64,000 nt of DNA. Source: Punica granatum. Taxonomy: Eukaryota; Streptophyta; Magnoliopsida; Myrtales; Lythraceae. The position numbers and the translations under genes were made by a program. The notes under the pieces were generated by a model. The model was not told where the DNA came from, did no database searches, and worked only from the letters and a program-made list of their open reading frames with translations. The stretch covers positions 6,085,001 to 6,149,000 of the forward strand of contig NC_045127.1 in NCBI RefSeq assembly GCF_007655135.1. The letters run 5' to 3'. This document shows, piece after piece, positions 25,041 through 38,500 of the stretch; the stretch's first letter is position 1; each line of letters starts with the position of its first letter.

Positions 25041-28000
25041 TCAACTTAACACTGACTCGGAGCTAATGTGGCCCCCATTCCCTTCATGGCCACTTGACCC
25101 GACTACGGGCATCGACCTCTGTGCAAAATCCATCAAGAGTTTCTTCTGGCGCTCGTCTGTGTGAGGAAGACTCGCCCTTAAAAGCTCAACGGGCATTTCC
25201 CGGTTAATTGCTCTGGCAGCATCAGCCCCGATAACAGGCACACCAGAAGGCGACTGAATAAGCAATGACTGCATTATGCTGTCATATTTGTTAACGCAGT
25301 ACTTGGTAAGAAGACCAAAGAACTCGTTAAAAGAAGCCTGCCACAGTTGTCGATTAGGAGCAGTATAGTTGCTAGCAACATGAGGATCGGTCAAAAGCTC
25401 AGTCGCCTTCTCGAGGACTGACTTTAGCACAAGGGACGCTCCATCGCCAGCAGAGCTTCCCAGGGGGCGGAGAGGAGGCTGCTCATTGGAACAGACAACT
25501 GCTGCAAGACATGCGCTGAGCGCTCCGATGTCCATTCCTCGGACACAAAGAGAGACAACCCTAGAGAGATTGTTTGTTGTCTCTGCTGCTCCTGGGTCAG
25601 AAGGAAGGCCTCCAAACAGGAACCTCAAGTGGCGGAAAATGGCCATACAAACTACTCTCATGAGTTCATCCCCAGGAAAGAGAAGTTGAAGGTACTTTGC
25701 GAGGAGCTTCCTGCCCTTCGGCAAGGACACTATCCTTAGAAACACAAGGTCATCCTTTGAGGCCAGGCCAACCGAGTGGCCATCTTTGCCTAGGGGGTCC
25801 ACCAGCTGAAGGGATGCCGCAAGCCCTTCGAGAAGGACCTGCCTCCTCCTCCTCAACTGGACCCCACCATCTTGGACCTGATTAAATTGAAGAAACCGGT
25901 CGATGTCATCCACATCTAGGAGGAGACACAGGCCATCTTCAATTGCTACTCTAGCTGCAAGCATTGGCTCTTGCTCAAGGGGCTTCTCAGAAACTTTGGG
26001 TTCACTGTTGCCTGAACTGCCCGATGAATTAGAGTTGTCGACTTCAAGAAGAGGCCTGGGCCTCCGAATCGAAGAGAAGGAGATCCTCCCAAGGGCATCA
26101 ACCTGGAGGAAAGCATGTGGCTCATTATTGGCACGGGCCCGGGGAGGGAGATCCCTAAGATGGGTAGGGCAGAAATGGTGTCTCAGCTTTGCCCCGGAAG
26201 ACTTCTTGGAAAGACAAGCTTGATGGTAATAATCATCTACGTATGGATCATTGCTGTGTGTTGCTGCAAGTTGCATCCTTTGGATGCCCTCTATTTCATC
26301 AGCTGTCATGTACTTGGATCTGAAGCGAGGCCAACCACTATCATTCTTCTGGCCATTGAAGTCAGAGAACTGGTGGGGAAACCGCGGGTTCTGTCTACTA
26401 CTTCTTTGAGCCGATTTCAGCCTTTGGTCAGCTAAGTCCGGGAACCCCAGCATAGCGTCAAACTTGTTCAATAATGGTGGGGATGAAGCAAGATGATGCT
26501 GATTAAATAATTGGGACTGGAGCCCCGGTAAATGACCGAAGGGGGGCTGCATTGGATGCTGCAGACGATGTTGTGGTGGCTGTTGAGGCTGCACCATCAT
26601 CTGGGGAGGCATTAGTCCATTTTGATGGGGCAGATGTTGCTGCTGTAGCATACTATTGAAACGACCCGGAAGCTCCCCCGGGTACAAGCTCATTTGGTTG
26701 GCTCGTTGGTTTGGGGGACGACTATTTACAGAAAGACCAGGTGGCATGCTACCCACAAAATGTGGTCCATGATGTAAGGTGGTTAACTGGAGCTGAGAAT
26801 TTGAGAAGGGAGGCAGGTTCAATGCAGATAATCCCATTTGGGGCCCACCAGCAAGGTAAGGATTATTTGAATGGCCTGAATGGTGATTCGGAGAAGCCTG
26901 TGGAGATGTGCCTCCAGGGAAAGGATATGAAGTAAGCGATGATTTTGGCACTAAGATTGGCTCACTTGAATAATGTGAAAGCGGTTGCTGCTGCTGCTGC
27001 TTCTCGGGATAAGATGACGTTCTGTGAAGATGTTTTGCCTCTGCAATTTGGGCAGAAGAATATGGCTGCGATGACCACCGTTTCCCTTCAAGAGTACCGT
27101 CAGAGTCCAATGCATTGGGATCGTACCAATTATAGGCATCATCTCCTTGAGCCCAATCAGCAGCAGAAGAACCTGAAAAAAAATTTAAGTTATTTTCCAA
27201 GCTTGAAAGAGTAGTTCACTAGTCTAAAGGCATGCATTCAACCTTAGTTTTAGTCTAAAGGCATACCTGAAAGGAAATTTAAGTCGGAATAGATACACTA
27301 TGAAAAAAGAAATAACTCCCCTCTTTTAGCAGAGAATTGAAGAGTATTTTCCAAGCTTATAAGAGTAGTTCACTAGTCTAAAGGCATACATTCAGCCTTA
27401 GTTGGATATCAGATATAAATGTAATAAAATAAGAAAAAATGGACTGCACAATAATTTTAAGCTTCTGTCATCATTCATTGCTGTAAGAACTAAGAATTCC
27501 AGCAAAACCAAGCTATAAAACCCAAACCATGATAGCTTCTGGTGATCTCAGTGCACATGTTATAGAAGCATGCTCTCTCCACATCTCATCAATTCATTTA
27601 TAATTGGTCAACATGCCCTCTCATACTACTCCATGTCTTAAATGGTCAACAACAAATTGTTCTTTGGATAGCCAAAAACAAAAGAGAGAGATATAGCTGT
27701 AAAAGAATAATATAAAACAAACTAGCAAAAGAAGGAATAATGATCATTAGACCAAATCTCGTACATCAAATAGTAAGACTCACTTACTTTCCCTGGATCC
27801 CCTGTCACCAATAATCCCTGCACCTCTTGGCCCACTCACCACCTTGTTCAACTGAAGCAACATACAGGATTTTGGTTCATATCCAGAAAAATAAGAATGT
27901 ATATGCTAGCTAATCTTAAAAGGGCCTAATTTCTGAACATCAAATAAAATATAACAAATTGAAACTTAGAAAAATCAAGCAGCACCATGTTTGATGATTT

Positions 28001-29759
28001 CAATGCTCATCTTATTTATCCTTGTATAGCAACCATAATGTTGGATCTTAATGTCTTACATAGAATGCCTATATTGCGCCTCATCTACTACATAGGAAGC
28101 AAAAGGTGGCAAAGCATCTAACCTTTGAAAATGTACTAGCAAGGTCATCAATGTCAGAAAGGGACCTCAAAACCTCGCCCTGAAATAAACAAGCCACGTC
28201 ATTGTCACTTGTCAAAGATTAAAACCTACAATTAAATTGTAGCACATAATTATCGCACTATGACATAGCAAACATGGCGACAAAAATCAAGATGCAAAAA
28301 TATTAGGACATCAAAGCCTGCTCGACTTTTACTTCCCCTCAGAAAACAAGAAGCCAGCCACCCATTTAATGCCCTGGTGATGACGAGGGACATATAAGAG
28401 CTATGACCAAAACAATTCAATTGAATCCTTTGCAATGTTTGTTTTCATTGTAGTACGCAGAAGAGGACAGATATATGCTTGAAAATCATTGTTTTAGAAG
28501 CTTCCTCCATAAAACGAACTCAAAAAGAGGCACCTAAAACTTGATTATATTTTGAAAAGAATTCCTTCTGAAGATATCACATCTAGGAAAAACAGTGGAT
28601 TCCTTTCCCACTAATTCAGGAGAAACTCCTCCATATAAACCATGACAGTCAGAAAACTCATTGCATGATAATGAACTAATAAGATAGAATTATATCCCTG
28701 TTATAATAATCGCAAAATAAAAGGCACTCCATTCTCAGGTTAAGTTCAAATATCAATTATTTAAAAGGACAAAGGATAAGAAGCGTGAATTCGGCAACAC
28801 AGTATCAAATTACTTTTCCAAAAAAAGAGGCCACTATATCGATTGGCACGATTTGTGGATTTATTAGCTAAAAGATCATTTTGCAACTAATCCTTTGGCA
28901 AACTAAATCCCAAAACCAAATGCAGTGCAGAAGGTGAATTTTGGCAAACATAACTTCAAGCACATCAGGCTAGTCGATATATGCATGTATAGAACGGTAA
29001 GCACATATTAAGAGAACTAGACAGCAACCTCTTCTTTGTTATGCAAAAACTCCTCGTCATCCAAACCAGCAGCCAGGATGTTATCCTCATCTTCTTCCAG
29101 TCCCCCCAGCTCAACTTCTTCAACGACATCGTTACCAAAGAATTCATACTGGGATGCATCAAATACGGCATCTCCTGCTTCATACGTAATCTCAAGTCAA
29201 TAGAAATCACAGATACTTCAAAATCCTTGAATTCCAAGTGCATCTGGGAGCATGTGCAAGCACATGAATCCTCCCGCTCACTTTATCGAAAGCGGTTCTA
29301 GCAAAGTGGATATAAATAAACTGCAAGCATCAGTTTCCACCATGAACAGACCATAAGATACGACTACAGATGCCTTATCACTGAAGAATCTAATCCCATG
29401 TACTGTTCCATTATCCCCTCCACCAGAGGAAGACAACATGTTACTGGATTGTCTCGTCACCTGAGACTCTGAATAGTTCATCCACAGAGTCCCGAATAAA
29501 ACACTGAGCTCCACTAGCACATGACACTACGGATTCAAGTAATCACACGAAAAACAAGGTCAAAACCCGATCTAAAGGGATTTCATTCCTCGGAGAACGA
29601 AAGTGAGAGAATCAGATCGAGCCACTAAACCTAAAAGCTCAAAGGAACAGCGAGACCGCAAAGAAACGAACCTCCGGAGCCACCGCCGAATTGCTTGTGA
29701 TCCTGGCCGCTGGGAGTGAGGTGATCACTACCGCTTCCACCGCCACCGAAGCCATCCAT
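25041..29759 (-). CDS. PAT1: PAT1-like mRNA decapping activator
   Basis: Five exons: 29759-29672, 29174-29029, 28179-28123, 27851-27788 and 27172-25041, giving 828 residues (Arabidopsis PAT1 is about 790). A Gly-rich start leads into the conserved acidic N-terminal motif [21 protein letters not shown] (exon 2) and [15 protein letters not shown], the segments characteristic of plant PAT1. A long Q/P/H-rich linker with [12 protein letters not shown] and [10 protein letters not shown] follows, then the alpha-helical C-terminal Pat domain from about residue 400. PAT1 links deadenylation to decapping by binding the LSM1-7 ring and DCP factors in cytoplasmic P-bodies, and Arabidopsis PAT1 is an immune MAP-kinase (MPK4) substrate. 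The exon 2 donor (GAG|GTTGCT) is weak; the in-frame join supports it. The last exon carries about 86% of the protein. Confidence 0.95.
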
Positions 29760-30117
29760 CATTATTATCTACACTCTGAAGCCACTCCAAGCTGGAGCTC
29801 CACGGTAACAACGCAAATCGAGGAGAGGATCGATGAGAGAAGGCACTCGAAGCACCAACCGGCGGAATACCTAAGGACTCCGGCGCAAGATCTGTACAGT
29901 TCACTCGAAGGCGCTAATTAATGGCGGAGCAATCGACAGGCCGGATTCGGTTGGGGCTCCGATCGGAATTCGGAGGGGGATACGATGGCGATTCGCCGAT
30001 GAGTTGATTGAGGAGAAGGGAAGAGAAATGGATGGATGGACGGATGGATAAAAGGACGGTGCTGCGGGTGACAGAGAATGATAGAGAGAGGGTTTTTGTG
30101 GATTTTGTAAAGTAGTT

Positions 30118-30130
30118 CAGTTTTATAGAA
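30118..30130 (-). promoter_or_regulatory. Candidate PAT1 TATA box
   Basis: The minus strand reads TTCTATAAAACTG about 360 bp upstream of the PAT1 start codon, a good CTATAAAA match; a purine-rich (+ strand) 5' leader lies between. This would give a 5' UTR of roughly 330 bases. Based on motif and spacing only. Confidence 0.4.
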
Positions 30131-31214
30131 GTAGCAAATTTTATGATTGATCCATCGGTGATGATGACGTAAATTTGGTTTTTTTTTCCCTCTTTTTTTT
30201 TGCGGATATATTATTTATTTATTTGCTGGTAGAGATTTTATTTATCGGGAAAAAAAGAAAAAAAACAAATCGATCATTTTCACTGTAAAAAATACGAGCC
30301 CGAAGGATAAAAATTTACGAATACAAGTCGATGCATGGAGATTACGGCATCACCGAATCGAAAGACATCTAACCCAGGAGAGCAACCGTCGGGCAATATG
30401 GGACCCCAGCAGACAATATAACGCAATTAGCAAGCCAGTCGAAATAATGAAAGAGTGCTCGGTCCAGGGTAGGTTATTACAATAGTTGATATAATAGTTT
30501 GCAAATCATTTATTATTATTGAGGGCTTATATCTCAATCTTTTACATAAAAGATAGAACATAAAAAAATACCGAAATCTCACATAACCTTAACTAAACAT
30601 AGTTGATGTTGATATTAACTTTCATTCTTCAATAAGAAAACAATGATATAGAATTCAAATTCACAGAAAGTCAAGCAGATGACACGTACTATTATGATGG
30701 TAAATTTTTTTTTTAAGTATATATAGAGAAGTTGATATACGAGTATTTCTACTTTACACGGTCCGTACTCCCCGTGCATCATGATCTAGCGCAGGGCTAC
30801 ATAACTTCTTCCATGAGCAACCATTTGCATGCATACTCAAATATCTATACATTTTTTTTAAAAGAAAAAGAGTCTAATATATTTATTAATAACAAGTGGT
30901 GAGAGGCTCTCAGTTACAACTAATAAGTCTAGTAGTGACAACACCAATTATATCAGCACATAAAATATCTCGAGTCCTAGGAGGTGGGGAATCAAAATAC
31001 ACTATATTGTGATAATCAAAGAGGTTGTCACGAGCAGTCTTGACAAGAAAATTCGCGACTAAATATCTACAAATTTATCTGTTTCTTTTAATGCATATAA
31101 TAATTGGATCTCAAGTATATGTAATAAGTCATTCTGCCTATAAAATAATTTGATCAAATGTTTCGAAAGTGATTTCTAGAAAAAAAACAACCGTATAATA
31201 ATTTAGATTAATAG

Positions 31215-31680
31215 AAAAAAGTACAAACTTTTCATAATTTGACGATTCTATCACGAATTTTTTTCCTTAACATGCACAAACTTTCGATTTGATAACAATT
31301 CTAGCACGGCATTAATTTTTCCGTTAGTTTGGATGAATTCAAGGCCATAGAGGGTGCTAACAACTCCAATTGATGGGGAGGGTGCCGGCGACTCCACTAG
31401 GGGCGGTGGTGACCGAAATCGAGGCCTTCGCCCCTTGAAATTTGGAGAACTCTTAAATTAGGGATTCTCCCAATTCCGACGGATGAAGCCACCAACCCGG
31501 CCATTACCCTCCCAATTGAGATCGTCGGCGCCTTCTGTGACATTGAATTCGTCAAAATTAACGAAAAATTTATTGCCATACTAGAATTATTATCAAATCA
31601 AATGTTTGTGCATTGTTATGTTTAAAAAAAGTTTGTACTTGAATTGTTAAAATATAAAAAGTTTGTATTATTTTTTTATA
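31215..31680. mobile_element. Inverted-repeat (MITE/MULE-like) element, ~466 bp
   Basis: The left arm contains CACAAACTTTCGATTTGATA and ACAATTCTAGCACGGCATTA. The reverse complement of the right arm (31552-31680) contains GCACAAACATTTGATTTGAT and ATTCTAGTATGGCAATAAAT. Pairing continues inward through GATGAATTCAAGG and a GC-richer AATTG..GGGAGGGT phrase, so the arms are at least ~130 bp and almost meet. No transposase frame fits. The target duplication is not clear, so the end points are approximate. Confidence 0.75.
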
Positions 31681-31805
31681 TTAGCAGAGATTATTATAAA
31701 ACGCCCCTGGTGATATATATTGAATTTTGATTTGAAAATAAGAAAAAGAAGATTGAAAAGACTTATTTTCTCTTCATCTTTCCACCACTAAACCCCACAA
31801 ACCAA

Positions 31806-31832
31806 CCCCCCCCCCCCCCCCCCCCCCCCCCC
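31806..31832. repeat. 27-base poly(C) tract
   Basis: An uninterrupted run of 27 C, flanked by A/C-rich sequence (CCACAAACCAA before, AACCCCACAACAACAAAAG after). A second run of the same length is at 56262-56288. Runs this long are unstable and error-prone in sequencing, so length is uncertain. Confidence 0.9.
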
Positions 31833-32290
31833 AACCCCACAACAACAAAAGAACAATAACACCCCAAGGGGGCTGACGATTTTGTTAAATTTTATTCATT
31901 TTATTATATTCGTTTATCCAATTTATAGGCTCCATATGTATATATATTCTTTTTTGCTGGCCAGGCTGAATTTGTATGGAGGGGAGTACGTGTAAGACTA
32001 TTACGGGACTGAGGACGTGAAAATGGACCGAAGGGGTGGGGCCCCACGTGGAAACTTCAAATGTGGACGGTGATGATTGCGGAAAGTCTTCCATTTCTTT
32101 CTTTATCATTAAATATATAAATAAATATTAATCGGAGCATATTCTTTCGAAGTTTGTCGCATCATGGACGTGGAGCTCTCGGTCCCATTAACCCGAACTG
32201 CTCCTCCTGGGCTAGCGATTGTACCGGGGAGGATTCGTGTCAGCTAAGTTCCTCCGAAGGAAAATTTTCATATCCGTCCTAAATCCTTTA

Positions 32291-32575
32291 GCTTGCATTT
32301 GATTTTCGAGTTGGATCACGATTTAATTTAATTTAATTTTATGCAATGATAGCAAGTATTGATAAATATGTAGATGAGTGAGAATATATATATATGTATG
32401 TATATATAGATGTAAAGGTATATGGAGAATTAATTATAAAAAAATTAAGAAAAAAGTATGAGTAAAAAATTGTTATTAAATGGAAAAAAACATAATTATT
32501 ACAATGTTAAATTAGAAAAAGAATATAATTGAGTTGGGTAGAATAAATATTTTACTTGAAAATCAAACAAAGTCT
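32291..32575. mobile_element. MITE-like element, family B, copy 1
   Basis: Begins GCATTTGATTTTCGAGTTGG and ends near GAAAATCAAACAAAGTC; the ends are imperfect inverted repeats (TTTGATTTTC / GAAAATCAAA). The interior matches the segment at 34733-34985 through AAAAAATTAAG, ATGAGTAAAAAATT(G/A)TTATTAAAT and GAGTTG phrases. No frame; non-autonomous. Ends approximate. Confidence 0.65.
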
Positions 32576-32579
32576 TTAC

Positions 32580-33380
32580 GGCTCGTTTGATTTCGCAATC
32601 TAATTTTAAGATTTTAACTCTAATTTTAACTATATTTACTACACAACAAAAGTCAACAATATAATTACTACTTTTTTATTTTTCTTCAATTTTTTTAACT
32701 ATTCAATTCAATTTTTAATAATAAATTATTTCAATTATTTATTATTTGTCCACAATTCAACAATACAATCATTACTTTTTTTCAACTATTCATTACTTTT
32801 TCACACTTTTTTTAATAATTCAACATCACAATTATTACAAACCAATTAGGGTGTGTTTGGTTTCAAAAAAAATTTCAACTCTACTCAATGCAACTCCACT
32901 TATATTCAATTCAACGGCACAATCATTACTTTTTCTTTTAAAAAAAAAATTAACCATTCAATTCAATTTTTAATATTAAATTATCTCAATTATTCATTAC
33001 TTTCTCACACTTTTTCTCATAATTCAACAATACAATTATTACAAATCAATTAAAATCAAAATTCAACTCAATTCAACTCTAAAACCAAACACATTCTTAT
33101 ACTGCGTTTGGTTTCAAAATGGGATTTTAAAATTAGATTTTGATTTTGAAAAAGAGTGGTATAAATGGTGCCCATCCTTTGACTTTGTATGAGTTATTTT
33201 GTTTTGTTATGAAAAAAGAATTATATAAATGGGGCCCACACTTTGATTTTGTATAAGTTATTTTGTTTTGTTGTGGGTAGAATTAAGTTAAAGTAGTATT
33301 TTAAAATCCTACTTTGAAACTAAATAAGCTATTAAAATCAAAACTCAACTCAACTCTACTCTAAAACCAAATACACTAGT
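32580..33380. mobile_element. Cluster of about three MITE-like copies, family A
   Basis: Segments starting with (G)TTTGRTTTC and ending in the reverse of it occur in series: about 32580-32860, 32850-33095 and 33103-33375. Shared internal phrases are AACTCTAATTTTAACT, TTTTTAATA.TAAATTAT, TCTCAATTATTCATTAC, CAATACAATCATTAC and AAAATCAAAACTCAACTCAA. The ends GTGTTTGGTTT / AAACCAAACACA are inverted repeats as in Tourist- or hAT-like MITEs. Individual boundaries are uncertain because copies abut or nest. Confidence 0.65.
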
Positions 33381-34732
33381 GAGTATTTAAAACTAAAATT
33401 TTCAGTTATTTTTCACTAATTTAATGGGTACCAATACAAACTTATCTTTCGCCAGTTAATGAAATATGAGAAAAAAAATATGCTCTTACGCGCTTACTAT
33501 AGCATCTAATTTATACATAATATTTCAAGTTTATCAAATTTATAAGTGAATTAGTTATTCCAAGAAAAATACGCAACAATCTATCTAATATAAGTAAAAT
33601 TTACTTGAATAACAATAAATGCTCTAGAATAATGCCACACAAAAATTAATTTTAATTTTTGAAATTAAAGTACTACTTAAAGATATATCACACATATAAA
33701 ATTGACTACTTTTTTTACAATAAATGTAATTTAATTTTTTAAAAACAAATAATTTAATAAAAAATATTAAAATAGATATAAACAAATATTTTAATAGATG
33801 TAGAATATTTTATATTCGAAAATAATTAGTTTATCATGTGTTTAAATTATCACAAGGGCACTAATTATATAAATTTACTAGCAAATTAAAAATATATTTA
33901 TCATGTGAAAATAAGAATTTTCATTGCAATATATTGAAAAATGTGCAAAATAAAATTTATATATCTAAACGTGATGTTTTCAATGTATATTTTTATTATA
34001 TTAACAATATTCAACATGTGTTGAATAAAATACTTAGTTACCTATATGCAGGATACCCAAAAAAAATAAAATTTAACACACAACTCCAATTTTACAAATG
34101 AGGGTCACATAAAAAGTAAAAAAATTAAATTAATGAAAGTAACTATTGAACAATTATTATTTTTAAAAATATCTGTAAAATCAAATTTATATACTTGCGC
34201 TTCATGTTATAGTGAATTTGAATAATGATAATAATTAAATAAATATGCAATGCCTTTAAATGGGAGAATTAGTAGCAAACTTGCACTAAGCTATTTAAAA
34301 TTAGTCTAATATAATAAGTTTGTGATTTAAAAATTCAGTTATTGTTGAAAATTTTCATTATACTTGAAAAGTGAATAATTTACTTTAAAAATTATGAATG
34401 ATACTATTGAAACAAACTCCTGTAATGTACAGGTTAGAACACCAATATTTATGAATTCTAAACTATCAAATAAAGAAAAAGAAATTAAAGAAAGAATTAA
34501 TCGAATTGATAAAAGTCGAACCTAATAAATACATAGAAATGAGATAATCTTTTTTTTTATTGATTAGAGATGAGGTATTATAGGAGTGGGATAAGTCATT
34601 TAATAAGCAAAGTAATAACAAATATGTCACATATAGATTCGAAAAAGGAAAAATCACAAACATTCCTCCAAAAAAAAAACCAAAATTCTATAAAATAATT
34701 TAGTCAATATAACAAATATGAACGACGATTAA

Positions 34733-34985
34733 ACTTATGTTTGATTTTCGAGTTGGATCGTGATCCAATTCAATTTGATTTTGTTTAATGATTGCAACTA
34801 TTAACAAATATATTAATGTGTGAAAATATATATGCGTGAAAGTAGACGGTGAATTTATGTTAAAAAATTAAATATAAAAAATTATGAGTAAAAAATTATT
34901 ATTAAATAACAGAAAATGATTATATTATTTAATTTAGGGAAGGGTATAGTCGAGTCGAGTTGAATCATTATTCGAAAAATGCCTA
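34733..34985. mobile_element. MITE-like element, family B, copy 2
   Basis: Opens TATGTTTGATTTTCGAGTTG and closes near GAATCATTATTCGAAAAATG. It aligns along its length with 32291-32575, including the AAAAATTATGAGTAAAAAAT region. Ends approximate; the right end is less well preserved than in copy 1. Confidence 0.6.
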
Positions 34986-35152
34986 AGTAAATTTCGTTCT
35001 TGACGAGTTGGGGACAAATTTCAATGTAAAATTCTAAACCCTTCCTAAACCGTGCAAGATATTAACTGTTAATTTCCATACCCATTTCATCACCCACGAA
35101 CAAAACTTTTAATTTACCCACTATGGGTCAGGTGAAAAATCTTATCCATTTA

Positions 35153-35347
35153 CACAAACTAATTGCCATCCCTGCTGCGGACTGAGTGACGGACCGCAAG
35201 GGCCGAGACCACTGAAGAACGGCCCCGGTCAGAATCACAGGACCTCACAAACTAATTGCCATCCCTGCTGCAGACTGAGTGACGGACTGCCAGGGCCGAG
35301 ACCCCGGGCTGAGACCACTGAAGAACGGCCCCGGTCAGAATCACAGG
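35153..35347. repeat. Tandem duplication, units of ~93 and ~102 bp
   Basis: CACAAACTAATTGCCATCCC begins both units (35153 and 35246), and both end GGTCAGAATCACAG. The second unit carries a ~14-bp extra CCGGGCTGAGACC-like stretch and a few substitutions. It is GC-rich compared with the AT-rich surroundings. It lies 220 bp beyond the stop codon of the BTB gene and may fall in or near its 3' UTR. Confidence 0.8.
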
Positions 35348-35566
35348 CCGAGGTCCGATTAACTTGAGTCTGATTTCTTTGATATGACGGATACTATACC
35401 AGACGAGGAGCGTTCAGGCCAACTAAGGGATGGAAGAAGGAATATCAAGCAGCTGAGATTCAATCGTAAAAGTAAAGATTCTTATCCCCAATGCACTGAC
35501 ACTCAGCTGTACATTAAAATGTACATCGCATTGCCCGGCTCAATTCCATAGTCAAGTGTTAAAGGT

Positions 35567-38500
35567 TCATCCAAAAGAGCCATCATCATCCCCTACCCGT
35601 GAAAACCGAACTGAGGCAGCACGGACCATCTCGACAAGCGTATCGTCCAACGATTCCAATTCGCCCGACTCCTGGAGCTGGCGGAATGAACCAGCTGCAA
35701 GATTTGCTGCAGCCTCCACTATTTTCCACTGGGACAAGTCCGCAGCAAATTGGAGAACTTTCACGGACAGCTTTGAATCTGAGTCAAGACGGGACATGAT
35801 GGTTCTCAAGCACTCCTCATGGACTTCCTCTAAGAACCAGAACTCAGAAAGCCACAATAGTTCTATGAATGGTTCGAGGAGGTAGAGCTTCTCCTGGGTG
35901 CCCATATTTTGCCACAAACAGCCACCAGGTGGTTTTGGGAGTTCGTACGAGTAGAACCACTTCACCAGTTTCTGCAAAGCTCCCCACCTGATTGGTGCCT
36001 TCACGACTCGAGTATGGCTGCAGGTAGACATATCATCTTTACTATGAAAGAGATGATTCCGAAACAAAGAATAAAGCATCTATGTCTCAAAGAACTCACA
36101 GAACAGAATCAGAGGCAGAAAACTCAAATCAAGGTGGAAAAGAAAATGAGATCAACCAAACAGAAAAAGGCTCAAAAGAGACTAGCTCCAGTTAATGGTG
36201 ATTGATATGATTAATTGTAAATCCCAGAGTGATCCCCTTACTATTAAAACTCGACAGGTTTCATTAAAAACTTGCAAAGACTAGAACAGGCTGGGGGAAG
36301 AATAAACAAAAGAGCAGCAGCATCCATAGGAGTTACAAATAAGAACCTCTCTAGCATTCCAGATTGCAGCATAGCTCGCAGGTAATCACAGCTTGCCCAT
36401 AGAATAACTTTGTGAAGATGCATGTGAGGAGCGGATGAAGAAGAGCATATCGTGCAAGTCCAGTCTAGAGAATCAGTTGCTTTTGCCTCCAAGACGACGT
36501 CCCTGAGACCAGAAATAATTCATAATGTTAAATCATCGGATTGCCCAAAAGTGAATGGGACAGCGCATCTTGTAACTTAATTGAATTTCCCCCAAGGAAT
36601 CATTGGCCCCATAGAGGCTTTAACAAAAGGACCAAATCGGGAGATGTAGCCCGAGCAATACCAATGTATGCACCTCAAAAACCATGTGGGTCATACCTAG
36701 GAAGAGACTCAAACCGACGACTAAAAGCCGCAACGATTTTGCAACTCTTTGATGCATGGAGCATTTTAAGGATCAAAGTAATTGGATAGACACAAATAAT
36801 GCTTTCCAGAGAATCTGCTAGCTAAAATCTCTTAACATCACACGGAGGCAATAAATACCAAAACAATCTGCCAGCAACAGAGGACCCAATGATAAGAGTT
36901 GATGAATTATCAAGAATCCAAGCAGTGATAGGACTCACGAAATTCTTTGTCCACGAAAATCGAGAGCAGGGGAAAGATCAAAGCTTGGGACGTGCAAACC
37001 CCACTTAGGAATCCTCCTAGAAAGCAGCTGAGTCAGAGGCTGAAGCCCACAACTTTGCGCAAGAGCTTTCAACTTTTTCAGCAGATCTTCTTCTGCATGC
37101 AGATATCCACAATAAGCATAGTCCAATAGTTTCACCAATTCTGAGTGTCCCACATGTGAAGATAAAGTAAACTCTTTCTGCAACTTTCCGCATGGCTCAT
37201 CTGAATTACTATTTGCTGCAGAATCATTAGATATTCTGTCATTGGAGGGGGAATCTTTGGGCGGCAACAATGAAGGGCATCTTATCATAAGAAGAACTTT
37301 GTGCACACTCAGTTTCTCACCACTGGCTAGAGTGAGCTGAATATCGACAAAATCATTGTCATTATGGGCTTTGCTAATTATTTCTCCAAGTTTAGAAGGA
37401 AAACCAAAGAGCCCAGAGTAAGTAAGGATATATGCAGCAAACCATCTCGATCCACCAGTAGAAGGGTCACTGCAGATCTCCCTAAGCTTACTGAGTAACT
37501 GAACCTCGACGACTTCCTTTCGTCGAGCAAATGTATCTTTAGAGTGAGAAAGATGTACCACATCAGCTAATCCCCAAAGACCATAGAGCAAAAGCACATC
37601 TCTTCCTTCCCACTCCTCAGGAACAGTCCAACAACATATTCTCTGATTGAAAGTGTTGATTAAATGAAAAGCATAAGTTTGCCTCGCTAAAGAGTAAGAT
37701 CTAGATAAGCATCTTATCACAAGATCAATCATAGTCTGTTCCCCTTCACTTGTAATAATATTCTGATACGAAGGCAAAGCCAAATAGCATGTCAAGCATA
37801 TCAAATGAATAGCCAATTGGAGTAACTCTGGCATCCCAAGATTGTCTCTAGATGATTTGGACTTTAGCATGCACACCAAATATTCTAAGTGCCCTTCAGC
37901 ATTTGGCTCTAAAACCTCAGAAAGAATAGATGCCATCCTTGAAGCAATATACTTGCATGGAGAATATATCATCATCTGAACTGCCCTCACAGCTGGTTCT
38001 GTTCTTGATATAATCGTGGCATCTTCGAGGAATAGTTGTCTTCCTTTCCGGATAACATCATCAAAAGCCAAACTGTTGAAGATACCTTATGATGATCATT
38101 AACAGTCTTGCACAAAAATTAAGGCTATAAGGACAAAGAATGAAATTGACATCTACGTCGTATAGTATTGATGTGTGCATTGATTACCAGAAGATAGGTA
38201 CCTCGCACATGTCAAAAGAATTTCAATGCGATAGAAATCTTCGTTTTTGCTGGGTCTAAAATCTGCAGCACAATATGCTGCAAGAGATCCAAGAATATCC
38301 CAGACATATGGCCTCAAGAAAAATAGCGAATTCACATTTAGACTTTCCCGTGCTATAGATATCTGTTCTTCCAATGATAAGTAGTGTGACGAATGCTTGG
38401 CATCAAGTTTTGGTAGAAGAAGATCAAACAGTACTTTGCTGATCCCCATTTTCCAAAAGTAGATATGGTGCTTTCCAGGCCAGCGAGTAATAGTTGCCAC

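Larger units (their letters stand above)
29760..35566. other. AT-rich interval: PAT1 promoter, then MITE-rich block
   Basis: About 350 bp next to PAT1 are promoter and 5' UTR. From 30.2 to 35.1 kb the DNA is very AT-rich with no protein-like frame. At least five small inverted-repeat or MITE-like segments (31215-31680, 32291-32575, 32580-33380, 34733-34985) and a 27-base C run are listed separately. 33400-34700 holds nothing I can name. A tandem duplication lies at 35153-35347, next to the 3' end of the BTB gene. Confidence 0.6.
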
